Below the pieces are notes generated by a model that saw only the letters and a program-made list of their open reading frames with translations, made no database searches and had not been told where the DNA came from. This document shows positions 47,201 through 58,669 of a stretch of 64,000 bases of DNA, piece after piece. The DNA is from Pseudomonas asiatica (lineage in GTDB: Bacteria; Pseudomonadota; Gammaproteobacteria; Pseudomonadales; Pseudomonadaceae), in NCBI RefSeq assembly GCF_040214835.1, contig NZ_CP157874.1:3972001-4036000 (forward strand). Direction: 5' to 3'. A program made the translations under genes and the position numbers. Each line of letters opens with the position of its first letter. The first letter of the stretch is position 1.

Positions 47201-47880
47201 CCGCCGATCAGGCCCATGTCGTGGTACAGCGGCAGCCAGCTGACGATCACATCGTCGGGGTTGAGGTCGATGCCAAAGCCTTGGCGGATCAGTTGTTCGT
47301 TGGCCACCAGGTTGCCATGGCTGACCTGCACGCCCTTGGGCAGTGCGGTGGAGCCGGAGGTGTACTGCAGGAAGGCGATGTCATCACCCTTGAGCGCGGG
47401 CTCGCGCCAGTTCGCAGCCAGCGCCGGGGCCAGGCCATCCACCGCCAGCAGTTCGGGGGCGTTGGCCGCCGCCAGAGCCTCCAGGCCCTGCAGGCTGTCG
47501 TGCAGGGCCGCGACGGTCAGCAGCAGGCGCGGCTCGGCGTCGTCGATGATCGACAGCAAGCGCTGCTGGTGGTGCTGGCGCGCGGACTCCGGCGGGTAGG
47601 CCGGCACCGCAATCACACCGGCATACAGGCAGCCGAAGAACGCCGCCACATAGTCTGGCCCGCTGGGGAACAACAGCACCGCGCGGTCGCCGAAGCTGGC
47701 CCGGGTTTGCAAGGCAGCGGCGATGGTGCGCGCACGCTGATCGAGGTCCCGGTAGCTGAGCACGGCCTGTTCGCCGGGAGCGTCGGCCAGAAAGCGCAAG
47801 GCGACTTTGTCCGGGGTCTGCGCGGCGCGTTGCGCCAGGGCCTGGACCAGCGAGAGCGGGAGTTCGAAGGCGTCCGTCAT
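34927..47880 (-). CDS. pvdL: PvdL, four-module pyoverdine peptide synthetase with acyl-AMP ligase
   Basis: This 4317-residue synthetase reads, with approximate residue ranges: fatty acyl-AMP ligase (1-570), carrier (585-660), condensation (670-1110), adenylation (1125-1610), carrier (1625-1695), condensation (1715-2147), adenylation (2163-2680), carrier (~2730), epimerisation (2783-3210), condensation (3233-3677), adenylation (3697-4203), carrier (4230-4317). No thioesterase is present. The order matches PvdL, which acylates Glu and adds D-Tyr and Dab, starting every pyoverdine chromophore. Condensation motifs HHIVADG, HHIVTEG and NHHILIDAW are seen. The ATG at 47880 follows AGGAAC. A PvdS-type promoter lies about 95 bases upstream. 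Its 3' end is duplicated at 29.4 kb. Confidence 0.95.
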   Translation of the reverse strand: MTDAFELPLSLVQALAQRAAQTPDKVALRFLADAPGEQAVLSYRDLDQRARTIAAALQTRASFGDRAVLLFPSGPDYVAAFFGCLYAGVIAVPAYPPESARQHHQQRLLSIIDDAEPRLLLTVAALHDSLQGLEALAAANAPELLAVDGLAPALAANWREPALKGDDIAFLQYTSGSTALPKGVQVSHGNLVANEQLIRQGFGIDLNPDDVIVSWLPLYHDMGLIGGLLQPIFSGVPCVLMSPGYFLARPLRWLQAISEYGGTISGGPDFAYRLCSERVSEASLAGLDLSRWRVAYSGSEPIRQDSLAAFADKFQACGFDPQSFFASYGLAEATLFVSGSRRGQGIAALELDAEAFADNRAEPGKGSVLMSCGYPQPGHAVRIVEPQRLQVLGDNQVGEIWAGGPSIALGYWRNPEASARTFVEMDGQTWLRTGDLGFMREGEVFVTGRLKDMLIVRGQNLYPQDLEKTLEREVEVLRKGRVAVFAVEQQGEEGIGVAVEISRNVQKAIKPRELIKTLRQVIADACRQAPAVVLLLNPGALPKTSSGKLQRSACRLRMDDGSLDCYARFPEVGEPVATDAAGDELETRIAGVWRDILKVEAVAADDHFLLLGGNSIAATHATARLADELGIELGLRTLFEAPILADYAKAVAAIIAEGGGRVGTIATLERTQALPQSLAQNRLWLLWQLDPQSAAYNIPAGLQLRGELDENALEAAFQALVARHESLRTLFAEENGQALQRIQAQQPFDLRRLDLEGQAAEQVAAQRETEARQPFDLTRGPLLRVTLVRLDDEHHQLWVTLHHIVADGWSLNILLDEFAKLYAAHCQGLEANLAPLTLGYADYGTWQRQWLAAGEAERQLQYWQAHLGDELPVLDLCTDHPRTSQRDHRAARFNLKVPARLTEALKGLAREQQASLFMVLLAGWQALLHRYSGQADIRVGVPNANRPRLETQGMVGFFINTQVLRAQLDGRLPFDQLLAQVRRATLDAQANQDLPFEQLLEALPEAREQGLFQVMFNHQQRDLSALRRLPGLLAEELPWHSREAKFDLQLHSEEDHQGRLSLAFDYAAELFDASTVKRLAQHLLALLEQVCAGPQRALGEVQLLDEPGRAQLLSWGEAPAAAPQRLLVEQLNDQARLTPQRTALVWDGGSLDYAELHQQANRLAHYLRDKGVGPDTCVAIAVERSPQLLVGLLAILKAGGAYVPLDVDYPAERLAYMLADCNAGLLLSHSNLLGKLPQVDGVSAIALDQLHLDSWPSHAPGLHLHGDNLAYVIYTSGSTGQPKGVGNTHAALAERLQWMQASYVLDDSDVLMQKAPISFDVSVWECFWPLVTGCKLVLAGPGEHRDPQRIAALVQAHGVTTLHFVPPLLQVFVQEPQAGACSSLRRLFSGGEALSAALRDRVLQVLPQVQLHNRYGPTETAINVTHWHCQATDGERSPIGRPLGNVLCRVLDDELELTAPGVPGELYLGGAGLARGYLGRPGLTAERFVPRADGNGERLYRSGDRARWQVQTEALEYLGRLDQQVKVRGFRVEPEEVQACLLAQAGVEQALVLIHKDAVGAQLVGYYSGSAQPDALLTVLAEQLPAYMVPAQLIPLAQMPLGPSGKVDRKALPAPVWQQREHIEPQTELQQQVAAIWREVLNLPRVGLQDDFFALGGHSLLATQIVSRTRQACDVELPLKALFDASELGAFCAEITRIRAAGERNLQGAITRVDRRQAVPLSYSQQRMWFLWQMEPGSPAYNVGGMARLRGTLHVDAFERALQALVVRHETLRTTFPSIDGVPYQCVAENSSLHLDWQDFSALPADARQQRLQQLADDQAHQPFDLERGPLLRACLVKAQEREHFFVLTLHHIVTEGWAMDIFARELGELYEAFVDDRESPLAPLPVQYLDYSVWQRQWLESGEGARQLAYWQARLGDEHPVLALPADRPRPAVQTHRGELYRFELDPALVARVHAFNSQRGLTLFMTMTATLAALLHRYSGQRDLRIGAPVANRIRPESEGLIGAFLNTQVLRCELDGQMSVAQLLEQVRQVAIEGQSHQDLPFDQLVEALQPPRSSAYNPLFQVMCNVQRWAFQQSRQLAGMQVDYLVNDASATKFDLYLEVTDLDGRLGCCLTYSRDLFDEPRIARMAEHWQQLLAGLLDNPQQRLCELPMLSSAEQQLLAGQLQGEQGLALDQTVHGLFAAQAARTPHAGALTFAGRHMTYAELDQQANRLARALRERGVGPQVRVGLALERSLEMVVGLLAILKAGGAYVPLDPEYPLDRLRYMIEDSRIGLLLSQRTLLQTLGQLPEGVARWSLEDDSASLSAYSDAPLDNLNLPQHQAYLIYTSGSTGKPKGVVVSHGEFAMHCQAVIDAFGMRSDDCELHFYSINFDAASERLWVPLLCGARVVLRAQGQWGAEDICQLVREQQVSILGFTPSYGSQLAQYLAGQGEQLPVRLVITGGEALTGEHLQRIRQAFAPQQFFNAYGPTETVVMPLACLAPQTLPADLGSVPIGRVIGSRTAYILDEDLALLPQGGVGELYVGGAGLAQGYHDRPGLSAERFVADPFGSEGGRLYRTGDLVRLGSDGLVEYVGRADQQVKIRGFRIELGEIESRLQAHADVDEAVVLALDLPGGKQLVGYLVCGQAAADSEAQGLLRDAVKADARQHLPDYMVPAHLVLLDSLPLMGNGKLDRRALPLPDLEQARQQYQAPGNEVEAQLAQIWRDVLNVARVGVQDNFFELGGDSILSIQVVSRARQAGLQFTPRDLFQHQTIQTLAAIVQRSEAASSIEQGQRQGQTGLTPIQHWFFDSEVPQPQHWNQAVLLEARKPLDEGVLERALAGLVQHHDSLRLRFGMAQGRWQAEYASPATGQLLWTATVADFADCQPLYTDLQRSLDLEQGPLLRALLVNDGQGGQRLLLAIHHLVVDGVSWRVLLEDLQALYRGQPLPAKTHAMGDWAARLASYAGSDSLRDELGWWQGQLGGVRRELPCDHPQGGNLHRHARTLVIGLDVAQTRQLLQQAPAAYHTQVNDLLLTALARALCRWSGDEEVLVQLEGHGRDGLFEDMDLTRSVGWFTNAYPLSLRPLPGEDDAARAGSIKRIKEQLRQVPHKGLGYGVLRYLADTAGREQMAALPQARITFNYLGQFDQQFDSTALFQPLDAPAGLAHDLDAPLPNWLSVDGQVYGGALQLRWTFSAERYDERTIASLAEAYRLELLALVEHCLADGNGSFTPSDFPLAHLTQAQIDALPVPAAQIEDVYPLTPMQEGMLLHTLLEPGTGLYYMQDRYRINSALDPERFAQAWQAVVARHEALRASFSWNTGEAMLQIIHKPGNTPVDYQDWRGLDDDAQEQRLQALHKQEREAGFVLLSEAPFHLRLVRVADERYWFMMSNHHILIDAWCRSLLMNDFFEIYQALGEGRQARLPVPPRYRDYIGWLQRQGLDDARAWWQANLAGFERATPIPSDRPLRHDHAGSGMIVGDCYTRLAVSDGVRLRELAQAHQLTVNTFAQAAWALVLARYSGDRDVAFGVTVAGRPVSMPQMQRTVGLFINSVALRVQLPVAGERCSVRQWLQGLLERNMELREYEYLPLVAIQECSELPKGQPLFDSLFVFENAPVETAVLDHAQHLNASSDSGRTHTNFPLTAVCYPGDDLGLHLSFDQRYFDYPTVERLLAEFKRLLLALVQGFEGEMSALPLLGAEEQRFLLEDCNRTARAYPLEQSYVAQFEAQVAAHPQRTVARCLDASYDYAGLNLAANRLGHALIAAGVNLDQPVALLAERGLPLLGMIVGSFKAGAGYLPLDPGLPAARLQSIIELSRTPVLVCSAACAGQGRQLLDQLAVAARPQLLVWEDIQASPVASHNPGIHSGPDNLAYVIYTSGSTGLPKGVMVEQRGMLNNQLSKVPYLALGEQDVIAQTASQSFDISVWQFLAAPLFGARVEIVPNAIAHDPQGLLAHVQATGISVLESVPSLIQGMLANDHQALDGLRWMLPTGEAMPPELAAQWLQRYPRIGLVNAYGPAECSDDVAFFRVDSASTRGSYLPIGTPTDNNRLYLFGEDQALVPLGATGELCVAGTGVGRGYVGDPVRTALAFIPHPHGAPGERLYRTGDLARQRPDGVLEYVGRIDHQVKIRGYRIELGEIEARLHEQPELRDAAVGVQEGVNGKHLVGYLVAHQGVAADAALLEQLKQRLRAELPEYMVPLHWGWFDSLPHNANGKLDRKALPAIDIGGQHSHAYQAPRNELEEVLAGIWADVLKAERVGVHDNFFELGGHSLLATQIASRVQKQLQLNVPLRAMFECSTVEELAVYVQGLQGSVLDDDKVDRLSDLMAELEGL

Positions 47881-47973
47881 GGGGTGTTCCTGCCAGTGTC
47901 TGGTTGGGTCGGGCCGGCTGCTGCGCGAACGTGGGCGCAGCGGCATGTGGCGGCCTGAGGTGTACACAGGGGA

Positions 47974-47997
47974 ACGGATGGGCGGGGGGAGAAATTA
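47974..47997 (-). promoter_or_regulatory. PvdS-type promoter of pvdL
   Basis: Minus strand: GCTAATTTC, with TAATT, 16 bases, CGT. It is a variant of TAAAT. Confidence 0.75.
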
Positions 47998-48026
47998 GCG
48001 TGTCATAGCACCGGCAAGGGCACCAC

Positions 48027-48064
48027 GCAGGCCCTTTCGCGGGCAAGCCCGATGCCACAGGCTT
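48027..48064. repeat. Single REP-like element upstream of pvdL/pvdS
   Basis: One unpaired copy (ccctttcgcgggcaagcccg followed by atgccacaggctt), located between the divergent promoters. Confidence 0.6.
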
Positions 48065-48101
48065 AGAACCGAAATGCACGGTTACCAATTACATTTCGCA
48101 T

Positions 48102-48130
48102 TTGACAATCATTATCATTCTGAATAGCTT
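48102..48130 (+). promoter_or_regulatory. pvdS promoter with overlapping Fur box
   Basis: A perfect -35 (TTGACA, 48102-48107) is followed 17 bases later by a weak -10 (TAGCTT). The spacer is covered by a Fur-like 19-mer (48104-48122, GACAATCATTATCATTCTG) that matches about 14 of 19 consensus positions. Iron-bound Fur would block the promoter. Confidence 0.82.
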
Positions 48131-48197
48131 GTCGCCCGTCGTAGGAAGCTTCCCAAATTTGGGTGCGTCCTTTCCCCTCTGTGACAAGGTGATTTCC

Positions 48198-48728
48198 ATG
48201 GCGGAACAACTATCCACAAGTAAGTGCGATTCACCATTACTGCAGGCCTTCGTCGACAACCGCAGCATCCTGGTCAAGATCGCTGCCCGCATCACCGGCT
48301 GCCGGTCGCGCGCCGAAGATGTGGTGCAGGACGCCTTTTTCCGGCTCAGCGCCGCCCCGCAGATCACATCGTCGTTCAAGGCGCAGCTGAGCTACCTGTT
48401 CCAGATCGTGCGCAACCTGGCCATCGACCACTACCGCAAGCAGGCGATGGAGTTGAAGTACTCCGGCAGCGAGGAGGAAGGCCTGAACGTAGTCGTGCAG
48501 AACGCCTCCCCCGAAGCCACCCACATCAACCTTGCCGCGCTGGATGACATTGCCGAGGCGCTGAACGAACTGCCCCAGCGCACCCGCTATGCCTTCGAGA
48601 TGTACCGCCTGCATGGCGTGCCGCAGAAGGACATTGCCAAGGAGCTGGGAGTGTCGCCGACACTGGTCAACTTCATGATCCGCGATGCGCTGGTACATTG
48701 TCGCAAGACGGCCAGTCGGCAGGCCTGA
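48198..48728 (+). CDS. pvdS: PvdS, iron-starvation ECF sigma factor
   Basis: This 176-residue sigma factor closely matches PvdS/PfrI over its whole length (MAEQLSTSKCDSPLLQAFVDN at the start, and GVPQKDIAKELGVSPTLVNF in the region 4 helix-turn-helix). PvdS directs transcription of pyoverdine genes from TAAAT-N16-CGT promoters, several of which lie in this window. The ATG at 48198 gives the known N-terminus. The Fur-covered promoter lies about 70 bases upstream, and pvdL is divergent. No antisigma gene is adjacent. Confidence 0.95.
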   Translation: MAEQLSTSKCDSPLLQAFVDNRSILVKIAARITGCRSRAEDVVQDAFFRLSAAPQITSSFKAQLSYLFQIVRNLAIDHYRKQAMELKYSGSEEEGLNVVVQNASPEATHINLAALDDIAEALNELPQRTRYAFEMYRLHGVPQKDIAKELGVSPTLVNFMIRDALVHCRKTASRQA

Positions 48729-48748
48729 AACATTTGCCTCGAGATCGC

Positions 48749-48852
48749 CGGGGGCGCGTTGCACCCCTTTCGCGACACAAGGCCGCTCCTACAGAGACCG
48801 CGCCCTTAATGTAGGAGCGGCCTTGTGTCGCGATGGGCCGCACAGCGGCCCC
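48749..48852. repeat. REP pair between pvdS and the acetyltransferase gene
   Basis: Two copies with inner arms ctcctac and gtaggag facing each other across a 17-base spacer. Confidence 0.88.
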
Positions 48853-48859
48853 CTGGCAC

Positions 48860-49873
48860 TCAAGCCAATTTACACTTATCGAAAAAACGCTCCCGCCCCA
48901 GAATCATCAACGCCGCGCGCTTGTGCGGGAAGTCGAACTCCTTGTCGCAATGGAAGCACTGGTCGTGCATGTAGCCGATCATCTTGCCGTTGTCGGCACG
49001 CGGCTCGGCCACCACCCGCTGGGTGCGCGGGTCATCCAGGAACAGGTAGTGCACCAGCGCCGATAGCCAGCTGGCTACCTTGTGCGGCCCGCGGTGGCTC
49101 TCCTCCCCCACCAGCATGTGGATGCCACGGTCGTAGTCATCGGCCGGGTAGAACGGCGCAATGCGGTCTTCCTTGGCCCAATACGCCTCGAAGTAGGCAA
49201 ACGGCTGGTCATCGAAGCAGCCGATCAGCGTCAGGGCATGCGGGTCGGCCTCGAGCTTGCCTAGGTATTCACGGTGCTGCGCCAGGGTGCCAGCCTCCTG
49301 CCAGAACGCCTCCACCCGCGGGTTGTTCTGCCAGCGGTTGAAGCGCTCCAGGTCATGTTCGATTTCCAAGGTACGCAGCGACACCCAACTGCCCAGGCGC
49401 GTATCGAAGCGCCGGTACACCTCGCCACGAGGCTTGGGCGCGCGGCGTGGGTGGCGCTTGCCGTTGCTGATCTGCATTTGCTGCGGGTATGCCACGCTGG
49501 CCGACTCGCCCAGCCACGGCTGTGGCAGCTGCCAGAACAGCGCTCGCTCGCACAGGTATTGGCCAGGCTGCTCGCCGGCCAGCAGCAGGCCACTGGTCAA
49601 TGCCTGGGGCAACGCCTCGGGCAGGTACCAGGCCAGGCGCTGGCAGGCGGTGTCGCGGGCCAGCAGCCAATAACAGGCGGCCCACAAGGCCTGATAGGGG
49701 CGCTCGGGGCACAGCCGCTCCAGGTGAACATGCAGGGTAGCGCCCACCTCCAGGCGCAACTGGATCAGCGGGCGGCCTTCGAGGGACAGGCTCAGCCAGC
49801 TGTCGCCCTCCTCGGCACTGAGGCTGCGCCAGCGTGGCGCTGACAGGGGCTGCGAAGCGGCATCGAACGGCAT
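48860..49873 (-). CDS. IucB/AlcB-type siderophore acyltransferase
   Basis: This 337-residue protein has the GNAT domain of hydroxamate-siderophore acetylases in its C-terminal half, with LERFNRWQNNPRVEAFWQ (~173-190), YFEAYWAKEDRI and RGIHMLVGEESHRG. The N-terminal 130 residues are family-specific. Such enzymes acylate N-hydroxyornithine or N-hydroxylysine; here it probably makes the acetyl-hydroxyornithine of the pyoverdine peptide chain. A PvdS-type promoter lies 43 bases upstream, which supports this role. It converges on pvdS with a REP pair between. Confidence 0.87.
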   Translation of the reverse strand: MPFDAASQPLSAPRWRSLSAEEGDSWLSLSLEGRPLIQLRLEVGATLHVHLERLCPERPYQALWAACYWLLARDTACQRLAWYLPEALPQALTSGLLLAGEQPGQYLCERALFWQLPQPWLGESASVAYPQQMQISNGKRHPRRAPKPRGEVYRRFDTRLGSWVSLRTLEIEHDLERFNRWQNNPRVEAFWQEAGTLAQHREYLGKLEADPHALTLIGCFDDQPFAYFEAYWAKEDRIAPFYPADDYDRGIHMLVGEESHRGPHKVASWLSALVHYLFLDDPRTQRVVAEPRADNGKMIGYMHDQCFHCDKEFDFPHKRAALMILGRERFFDKCKLA

Positions 49874-49915
49874 GGGCTTGACTCACGGCAATGAAGAAAA
49901 GGCTCACTGCTGAGA

Positions 49916-49939
49916 ACGTTGCCGCACCACGGGAATTTA
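49916..49939 (-). promoter_or_regulatory. PvdS-type promoter of the siderophore acetyltransferase
   Basis: Minus strand: GACTAAATTC, with TAAAT, 16 bases, CGT. The TAA of this box is also the stop codon of the upstream gene. Confidence 0.83.
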
Positions 49940-50737
49940 GTCGTGTGGGGCCGACACCGTGATGCGGTAGGGCTCGAAGATGCGCGCCAGCTCGCCACTG
50001 TCGCGCAGCGCCCGCAGCAGCGCCGCGAACGACTGCTCGCCGATCGGCGCCCCCGGGCGCAGCAAGGCGTAGTGGTGGTAGACCTGGTCAATGCGCTGCG
50101 AGGACACCAACTGCTCCCGGCTGGCCGGGTTGCGCTCCAGGAAATCGCTGAGATAGGAACGCGTGACCAGGGCGATGTCGGCGCGGTCGGCCTGCACCAT
50201 CAGCAGGTTGCTGTCGTGGGAATAGGTCAGGGTCGCTTTGTAGGCGGTGCGCAGGTAGTCCGGATCGGAGTTGAAGCCGGCGAACGCATAGTGGTAGCCG
50301 TTGATCAGCGCCAGGCGCTTGCCGTGTAGGTCGTCGAAGTAATGCGGGTCACGGCCATTGGCCTTGCGGGCGACGAACACCTCGGCATCTTCCAGGCCCA
50401 GGTCCACGCTCTGGTGGGCAATCTGCTGCCAGCCCCACTCCGGGTTCTCGAAAATGGCCATGTCGGTGCGGCCTTGCTGGAGGTCACCAAAACGCCGCTG
50501 GATGGAGGTGGGCACCACGACGAAGTGGTAGCGCTGCTGCGTGCGGTTTAGCGCGTCGACCAGCTGCGGCAGCAGGCCGCTGTCGGCCCCCTGCTCGGGG
50601 CGTACCGTGTACGGTGGGAAATGCGCCGCGCCAATCCTCACTTCGACGGCATCGGCAGCCCATACCGGCGCCGCCAGCCAGAACACGGCCAGCAGCATCA
50701 GGGAAGACAGGGCCTTTAGGCCGGGCGCTGGAGTCAA
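49937..50737 (-). CDS. Periplasmic solute-binding protein, family 3 type
   Basis: This 266-residue protein has a signal peptide (hydrophobic stretch LSSLMLLAVFWLAAPVWAAD) and then the family 3 solute-binding fold (IGAAHFPPYTV, GLLPQLVDALNRT, GRTDMAIFENPEWGW). No permease or ATPase gene is adjacent, so it may be an orphan receptor or sensor module. The only in-frame starts are a TTG at 50737 and an ATG at 50698 inside the signal region; I use the former for a complete signal peptide, with doubt. Its stop codon lies within the PvdS-type promoter of the next gene. Confidence 0.75.
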   Translation of the reverse strand: MTPAPGLKALSSLMLLAVFWLAAPVWAADAVEVRIGAAHFPPYTVRPEQGADSGLLPQLVDALNRTQQRYHFVVVPTSIQRRFGDLQQGRTDMAIFENPEWGWQQIAHQSVDLGLEDAEVFVARKANGRDPHYFDDLHGKRLALINGYHYAFAGFNSDPDYLRTAYKATLTYSHDSNLLMVQADRADIALVTRSYLSDFLERNPASREQLVSSQRIDQVYHHYALLRPGAPIGEQSFAALLRALRDSGELARIFEPYRITVSAPHD

Positions 50738-50909
50738 GACGGATGCTCATCACGGTTCATGCCTGGGTCCACCTAAGCTAGGCGTTTTCCGGGCCGGACA
50801 CAACTGCCGGATAGTGGCCCTTTGTGCCAAAGCCGCAGGCAAATTGCCAGGGGATGCCGGATGCCCTGAGTTTGGCTACGCTCTAGCAGGATCTGCAAGG
50901 GAGCCTGGT

Positions 50910-51461
50910 ATGGGCCATTGGTTGGTGATCGACCTGGAAGCCACCACCGACGATGGTGGGTGGCCGGTCACAGAGATGGAAGTCATTGAAATCGGCGCAA
51001 GCCTGGTTACCCGCGAAGGCCGCGAGGTCGACCACTTCCAGCGCTTCGTGAAGCCCCGGCGGCGGCCGCAGCTGACCCCGTTCTGCCGTGAGCTGACCCA
51101 CATCAGCCAGGCCAGCGTGGACAGTGCCGCACCGTTCCGCGAGGTATGGGCAAGCTTCGAGCGCTGGCTCGGGCACCACCGCGGGCAGCTTCAGGCCTGG
51201 GTCAGCTGGGGCGACTACGACCGCCAGCAGTTGCACCAGGAGTGGCAGCAGCATGGGCTGGACAGCCTGCTGCGGACCCTGCCGCACATCAACCTCAAGC
51301 AACGCTTCGCCAAGGCCCGCCACCTGCAGCGCCCCGCTGGGCTGAATGGTGCACTGCAGCTGGCCGGCATGCACTTTTGCGGGCAGCAGCACCGGGCCCT
51401 GGAAGATGCGCGCAATACCGCGCGGCTGCTGCCGTTGAGCCTGCCGGTGGACGCTACCTGA
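50910..51461 (+). CDS. DEDDh-family 3'-5' exonuclease
   Basis: This 183-residue protein has the exonuclease motifs in order: DLEAT (Asp8-x-Glu10), a middle Asp in SWGDYDRQQL and the C-terminal HRALEDARNTARLL with the His-x4-Asp pair. It resembles the ERI1/KapD branch that trims RNA or DNA 3' ends. A GGGAG ribosome-binding site precedes the ATG at 50910; longer upstream frames lack coding character. It is divergent from the solute-binding gene and 75 bases before ppnP. Confidence 0.85.
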   Translation: MGHWLVIDLEATTDDGGWPVTEMEVIEIGASLVTREGREVDHFQRFVKPRRRPQLTPFCRELTHISQASVDSAAPFREVWASFERWLGHHRGQLQAWVSWGDYDRQQLHQEWQQHGLDSLLRTLPHINLKQRFAKARHLQRPAGLNGALQLAGMHFCGQQHRALEDARNTARLLPLSLPVDAT

Positions 51462-51536
51462 AAGCAGATGACGGGGCCCGTGGGCTTGGGCATACTGGCC
51501 AGCCCTTTTTCATCCCCCCTTTTCAGGAGTCGCCCC

Positions 51537-51821
51537 ATGTTCAAGGTCAACGAATACTTCGATGGTACTGTCAAGTCGATCGCCTTCGAAGGCACTGAAG
51601 GCCCGGCCACCGTCGGCGTGATGGCCCCGGGCGAATACGAGTTCGGCACTGCCAAGCGCGAGATCATGCACGTGGTTTCCGGCGCCCTGACCGTGAAGCT
51701 GCCGGGTAGCGACAACTGGGAAACCTTCAACGCCGGTGACAAGTTCAATGTGGCCGCCGACAGCAAGTTCCAGCTGAAGGTGGCGGTGGATACTGCCTAC
51801 CTGTGCGAGTACCGTGACTAA
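51537..51821 (+). CDS. ppnP: Pyrimidine/purine nucleoside phosphorylase PpnP
   Basis: This 94-residue single-domain cupin matches PpnP (formerly YaiE/UPF0345) in length and sequence features ([34 protein letters not shown]). It phosphorolyses several nucleosides to free bases and ribose phosphate. AGGAG precedes the ATG. It is followed by the tandem REP array. Confidence 0.92.
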   Translation: MFKVNEYFDGTVKSIAFEGTEGPATVGVMAPGEYEFGTAKREIMHVVSGALTVKLPGSDNWETFNAGDKFNVAADSKFQLKVAVDTAYLCEYRD

Positions 51822-51835
51822 GCGGTAGCCTGTAC

Positions 51836-52058
51836 CGGCCTCTTCGCGGGTAAACCCGCTCCCACAGGTACTGCACAAGTTTCAGACCTGTAGCGAACCT
51901 GTGGGAGCGGGTTCACCCGCGAAGAATCCAGCACTATTGCGACAGGAATGCCGCAACCTCCCACAGGTACTGCGCAAGTTTCAGACCTGTAGTGAACCTG
52001 TGGGAGCGGGTTCACCCGCGAAGAATCCAGCACTACTGCGACAGGAATGCCGCAACCT
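51836..52058. repeat. REP array with a 99-base tandem duplication
   Basis: A REP pair (cctcttcgcgggtaaacccgctccca type) begins at 51838. From 51861, a 99-base unit is repeated once (51861-51959 and 51960-52058) with three differences. The unit includes the right REP arm and the last eight codons plus stop of the hydrolase gene, so an orphan copy of that gene end lies at about 51936-51959. Confidence 0.88.
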
Positions 52059-52725
52059 TCTCAGCCGCCGCCTGCAAGTGCTGCTCATGGCTGAACCCCG
52101 AGGCCTTCAGCGGCTTCAGGTCATGGTCCCCCGCCACCAGCCAGCTCACCTCGATCGCCGGCGATAACGCATACCCTGCCACCGCCTCGCGGTTACCCAG
52201 CGCATCCCGCTCGCCCTGCACGATCAACGTCGGCGTCTTCAATTCGGCCAGGTGCTCGACCCGTGGCTTCTCCGGCTTGCCCACCGCATAGAACGGATAG
52301 CCCAGGCACACCAGTGCATCCGCTTCCAGTTCATCGGCCAGCAGGCTGGCCATGCGCCCGCCCATGGACTTGCCACCCACCGCCAGCCTGCCCGCGACCA
52401 AAGGTCGCACCTGCCGGTACACCTCGCGCCAGCATTCCAGCAACACCTTCTGCGGGTTCGGCGGCCGCTTGCCGCCGGCAACCCTGCGCTCGGCCATGTA
52501 CGGGAACTCGAAGCGCACTACCGCTACCCCAAGCGCCGCAAGCCTTTGCGCCATTTCGTCCATGAACCCGCTGTCCATCGGCGCACCTGCGCCATGGGCC
52601 AGGATCAGGCAGCCCTTGTAGCCGCCCTTGCCCCGAACGTGCGGGGGATCGCAGCGCAAGCCTGGGACATTTCCGACCTTCGCCCATTGATCCCCGTCAA
52701 TACCGGCACTTTGCCCATTAATCAT
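52033..52725 (-). CDS. Alpha/beta hydrolase, KANL3/Tex30-like
   Basis: This 230-residue protein has an alpha/beta hydrolase fold with [11 protein letters not shown] near the N-terminus, the nucleophile elbow GGKSMGGRM and a C-terminal acid and His ([16 protein letters not shown]). The triad looks complete. Similar proteins are often annotated as dienelactone hydrolase or KANL3/Tex30 family; the substrate is unknown. The ATG at 52725 follows GAGG; the first ~40 residues are not clearly conserved, so a later start is possible. An Anr-type site for ccoN lies inside its 5' codons. Confidence 0.8.
   Translation of the reverse strand: MINGQSAGIDGDQWAKVGNVPGLRCDPPHVRGKGGYKGCLILAHGAGAPMDSGFMDEMAQRLAALGVAVVRFEFPYMAERRVAGGKRPPNPQKVLLECWREVYRQVRPLVAGRLAVGGKSMGGRMASLLADELEADALVCLGYPFYAVGKPEKPRVEHLAELKTPTLIVQGERDALGNREAVAGYALSPAIEVSWLVAGDHDLKPLKASGFSHEQHLQAAAEKVAAFLSQ
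52687..52700. promoter_or_regulatory. Anr/FNR box upstream of the first ccoN
   Basis: TTGAT-CCCC-GTCAA matches 9 of 10 conserved positions. It lies 76 bases before the ccoN start, which leaves room for class II activation. It sits within the opening codons of the divergent hydrolase gene. Confidence 0.72.
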
Positions 52726-52775
52726 GCTTGCCTCGCTGTAAAGCCTGCCAAATAACCGTGGATGGGAACCCATAC

Positions 52776-54200
<1,425 letters not shown>

Positions 54201-54213
54201 GGAGACCTGCCTG

Positions 54214-54822
54214 ATGAAACATGAAGTCATCGAGAAAAACGTCGGCCTGCTGGCCCTGCTGATGGTGTTTGCCGTCAGCATCGGCGGCCTGACCCAGATC
54301 GTCCCGTTGTTCTTCCAGGACGTCACCAACAAGCCGGTGGAAGGCATGAAGCCCTACACCGCGCTGCAGCTGGAAGGCCGCGATATCTACATCCGCGAAG
54401 GCTGCGTGGGCTGCCACTCGCAGATGATCCGCCCGTTCCGCGCCGAAACCGAGCGCTATGGCCACTACTCGGTGGCTGGTGAAAGCGTGTGGGACCACCC
54501 GTTCCTGTGGGGTTCCAAGCGCACCGGGCCGGACCTGGCCCGGGTCGGTGGACGCTACTCGGACGACTGGCACCGTGCGCACCTGTACAACCCGCGCAAC
54601 GTGGTACCGGAGTCGAAGATGCCGTCGTACCCATGGCTGGTCGCCCAGCAGGTCGACAACAGCCATACCGACACCAAGATGCGCACCCTGCGCACCCTGG
54701 GCGTGCCGTACACCGACGATGACATCGCCGGGGCCCGCGACGCGGTCAAGGGCAAGACCGAAATGGACGCCCTGGTCGCCTACCTGCAGGTGCTCGGCAC
54801 CGCGATCAAGAACAAGAGGTGA
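54214..54822 (+). CDS. ccoO: cbb3 oxidase subunit CcoO, first copy
   Basis: This 202-residue membrane-anchored mono-haem cytochrome c has one N-terminal helix (~10-30) and the haem motif CVGCHSQM (~66-73), with a Met ligand region further on ([10 protein letters not shown]). It passes electrons from CcoP to CcoN. It begins 13 bases after ccoN with a GGAG ribosome-binding site. Nearly the whole protein is repeated in the second copy at 57.9 kb. Confidence 0.95.
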   Translation: MKHEVIEKNVGLLALLMVFAVSIGGLTQIVPLFFQDVTNKPVEGMKPYTALQLEGRDIYIREGCVGCHSQMIRPFRAETERYGHYSVAGESVWDHPFLWGSKRTGPDLARVGGRYSDDWHRAHLYNPRNVVPESKMPSYPWLVAQQVDNSHTDTKMRTLRTLGVPYTDDDIAGARDAVKGKTEMDALVAYLQVLGTAIKNKR

Positions 54823-54827
54823 ATGCG

Positions 54828-55022
54828 ATGGGAATGGACATCGGCATGATCCGCGGCCTGGGCACCCTGGTGGTGATGATCGCCTTCATCGGCCTCACCC
54901 TGTGGGTATTCAACCGCCGCCGCGACCGTGATTTCGCCGAAGCGCGCCTGCTGCCCTTCGTCGACGACCGCCTGCCCTCTGCCGGACAGGCACCTGCTGC
55001 AAAAAGGAGTAACGGGCAATGA
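54828..55022 (+). CDS. ccoQ: cbb3 oxidase subunit CcoQ, first copy
   Basis: This 64-residue protein has one membrane helix ([21 protein letters not shown]) followed by an Arg-rich cytoplasmic tail, as in CcoQ/FixQ, which helps assemble or stabilise the oxidase. The ATG at 54828 is preferred; a GTG nine bases upstream is also in frame. It overlaps ccoP by four bases. Confidence 0.88.
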   Translation: MGMDIGMIRGLGTLVVMIAFIGLTLWVFNRRRDRDFAEARLLPFVDDRLPSAGQAPAAKRSNGQ

Positions 55023-55960
55023 CCACCTTCTGGAGTACGTACATCTGCGTACTGACCATCGGTAGCCTGATTGGCCTGACCTGGCTGCTGCTCGCCACCC
55101 GCAAGGGCCAGAGCAACAACACCACCGACCAGACCATGGGCCACAGCTTCGACGGCATCGAGGAATACGACAACCCGCTGCCCAAGTGGTGGTTCTGGCT
55201 GTTCGTCGGCACCCTGGTGTTCTCGGTCGGTTACCTGATCCTCTACCCGGGCCTGGGCAACTGGAAGGGCATCCTGCCGGGCTATGAAAATGGCTGGACC
55301 GGCGCCAACGAATGGCAGAAGGAAATGGACAAGGCCGACGCAAAATTCGGCCCGATCTTCGCCAAGTATGCTGCCATGCCCGTGGAAGAAGTGGCCAAGG
55401 ACCCGCAGGCGCTGAAAATGGGCAGCCGCCTGTTCGCCTCGAACTGCTCGGTTTGCCATGGCTCGGACGCCAAGGGTGCCTATGGCTTCCCCAACCTCAC
55501 CGACAAGGACTGGCGCTGGGGCGGCGAGGCGGAAACCATCAAGGCGTCGATCATGAACGGTCGCCACGGCGTGATGCCGGCCTGGGCCGAAGTGATCGGC
55601 GAGCAGGGCGTGGCGGATGTGGCCGCGTTCGTGCTCACCAACCTCGATGGCCGCAGCCTGCCGGAAGGGATCAAGGCCGACGCCGCCAAGGGCAAGGAAA
55701 TCTTCGCCGGCAATTGCGTGGCCTGCCACGGGCCTGAAGGCAAGGGCACCCCGGCCATGGGCGCGCCAGACCTGACCCACCCGCAGGCGTTCATCTACGG
55801 TTCGAGCTTTGCCCAGCTGCAGCAGACCATTCGCTATGGTCGCCAGGGTCAGATGCCGGCGCAGGCGGAGATCCAGGGCAACGACAAGGTGCACCTGCTG
55901 GCGGCGTATGTGTATAGCCTGTCGCAGGATGGTGCTGCTGAAACCGTGACTGCCAAGTAA
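55019..55960 (+). CDS. ccoP: cbb3 oxidase di-haem subunit CcoP, first copy
   Basis: This 313-residue cytochrome has two N-terminal helices (~5-24 and ~58-78), then two cytochrome c domains with CSVCH (~143) and CVACH (~233). It receives electrons from the bc1 complex or soluble cytochrome and passes them to CcoO. It lacks a short insert near residue 95 that is present in the second copy. It is followed by a REP pair, so the operon ends here. Confidence 0.95.
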   Translation: MTTFWSTYICVLTIGSLIGLTWLLLATRKGQSNNTTDQTMGHSFDGIEEYDNPLPKWWFWLFVGTLVFSVGYLILYPGLGNWKGILPGYENGWTGANEWQKEMDKADAKFGPIFAKYAAMPVEEVAKDPQALKMGSRLFASNCSVCHGSDAKGAYGFPNLTDKDWRWGGEAETIKASIMNGRHGVMPAWAEVIGEQGVADVAAFVLTNLDGRSLPEGIKADAAKGKEIFAGNCVACHGPEGKGTPAMGAPDLTHPQAFIYGSSFAQLQQTIRYGRQGQMPAQAEIQGNDKVHLLAAYVYSLSQDGAAETVTAK

Positions 55961-55972
55961 TACCGCCAAGGG

Positions 55973-56074
55973 GCCGCTTTGCGGCCCTATCGCGACACAA
56001 GGCCGCTCCTACAAGGGACCGCGTACTCCCTGTAGGAGCGGCCTTGTGTCGCGACGGGCTGCAAAGCAGCCCCA
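55973..56074. repeat. REP pair between the two cco operons
   Basis: Two copies with ctcctac and gtaggag facing each other around a short spacer. Confidence 0.88.
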
Positions 56075-56199
56075 TTCCCACCTTGCCCCCGCTCTACCCT
56101 CCCTTGCACCCCCTCCGAACAGAACTAAGCTTGTTGCCTCAGTGGGCCTCGCTCCGAAAGGAGCGAAGCAGACGCGGCGCGTAGCCTGTCGCCGTCCTG

Positions 56200-56272
56200 A
56201 TAAAAAGCTTGACCGATCGATCAGAAAAAGGCGAAAAACGGTACACATTACAAATATTTATTTGTGTACAAT
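56200..56272 (+). promoter_or_regulatory. Palindrome cluster upstream of the second ccoN
   Basis: Two neighbouring symmetrical motifs lie in an AT-rich patch. TTGACCGATCGATCAG begins near 56208. A nested palindrome follows: ACAAATA-TT-TATTTGT (56250-56265) within arms GTACACA (56241-56247) and TGTGTAC (56263-56269). TACAAT at 56267 could be a -10. The rest of 56075-56421 shows no gene and no Anr-type box. Confidence 0.5.
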
Positions 56273-56421
56273 CGTCCAGACCCGATCGCTGCGGGACATC
56301 AGTGAACGGGCTCGGGCACGGGTCGGCGTACCAAAGTTGCGTTGCGGTAACCCCGGTGGTTATCAATACTGGCGCCGATTTTTTCGACCAACAAGAACAT
56401 CAAAACCGTGGAACCTTAGCA

Positions 56422-57863
<1,442 letters not shown>

Positions 57864-57864
<1 letters not shown>

Positions 57865-58472
57865 TGAAGCATGAAGCCGTCGAGAAGAACATAGGCCTGC
57901 TGGCCTTCTTCATGGTCATCGCCGTGAGCGTCGGTGGCCTGACCCAGATCGTCCCGCTGTTTTTCCAGGACGTCACCAACAAACCCGTGGAAGGCATGAA
58001 GCCGCGCACCGCGCTGGAACTTGAAGGCCGCGATATCTACATCCGCGAAGGCTGCGTGGGCTGCCACTCGCAGATGATCCGCCCGTTCCGTGCCGAAACC
58101 GAGCGCTACGGCCACTACTCGGTAGCCGGCGAGAGCGTGTGGGACCACCCATTCCTGTGGGGCTCCAAGCGTACCGGGCCGGACCTGGCGCGGGTCGGTG
58201 GCCGTTACTCCGATGACTGGCACCGTGCGCACCTGTACAACCCGCGCAACGTGGTACCGGAATCGAAGATGCCGTCGTACCCATGGCTGGTCGAGCACAA
58301 GCTCGACGGCAAGGACACCGCGAAGAAGATGGAAGTGCTGCGCACCCTCGGCGTGCCGTACACCGACGCCGATATCGCCGGGGCCCGCGACGCGGTCAAG
58401 GGCAAGACCGAAATGGACGCCATCGTCGCGTACCTGCAGGGTCTTGGCACCATCATCAAGAGCAAACGGTGA
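57864..58472 (+). CDS. ccoO: cbb3 oxidase subunit CcoO, second copy
   Basis: This 202-residue protein matches the first CcoO almost throughout, with the haem motif CVGCHSQM and the anchor helix. Most differences lie between residues ~148 and 160 ([15 protein letters not shown] against [15 protein letters not shown]). It is coupled to ccoN. Confidence 0.95.
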
Positions 58473-58477
58473 CGCTG

Positions 58478-58669
58478 ATGGATATCGGGATGATTCGCGG
58501 CCTGGGCACCGTCGTGGTGATGGTGGCCTTCGTGGGCCTGGCGCTGTGGGTGTTCAACCCACGGCGCAAGAAGGACTTCGACGAAGCGACCCAACTGCCC
58601 TTCGCGGATGACCCCGAAGCCAGCCGGCACGTCGAGCAAGCAAAAGCTTCTGGGAGCAAAAAACAATGA
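58478..58669 (+). CDS. ccoQ: cbb3 oxidase subunit CcoQ, second copy
   Basis: This 63-residue protein has one membrane helix ([21 protein letters not shown]) and a charged tail with [10 protein letters not shown]. It lies five bases after ccoO and overlaps ccoP by four bases. Confidence 0.88.
   Translation: MDIGMIRGLGTVVVMVAFVGLALWVFNPRRKKDFDEATQLPFADDPEASRHVEQAKASGSKKQ

Noticed and set aside
51861..52058. CRISPR-like array
   Set aside because: Only two units, no distinct spacers and no cas genes; it is a tandem duplication of REP plus gene end.
56208..56223. TTGACCGATCGATCAG as an Anr box
   Set aside because: The half-sites are six bases apart instead of four and the right half is imperfect.
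56209..56421. Extended N-terminus of the second CcoN
   Set aside because: The 71 extra codons cover palindromes and promoter-like DNA, begin with TTG, and do not match the known CcoN start.
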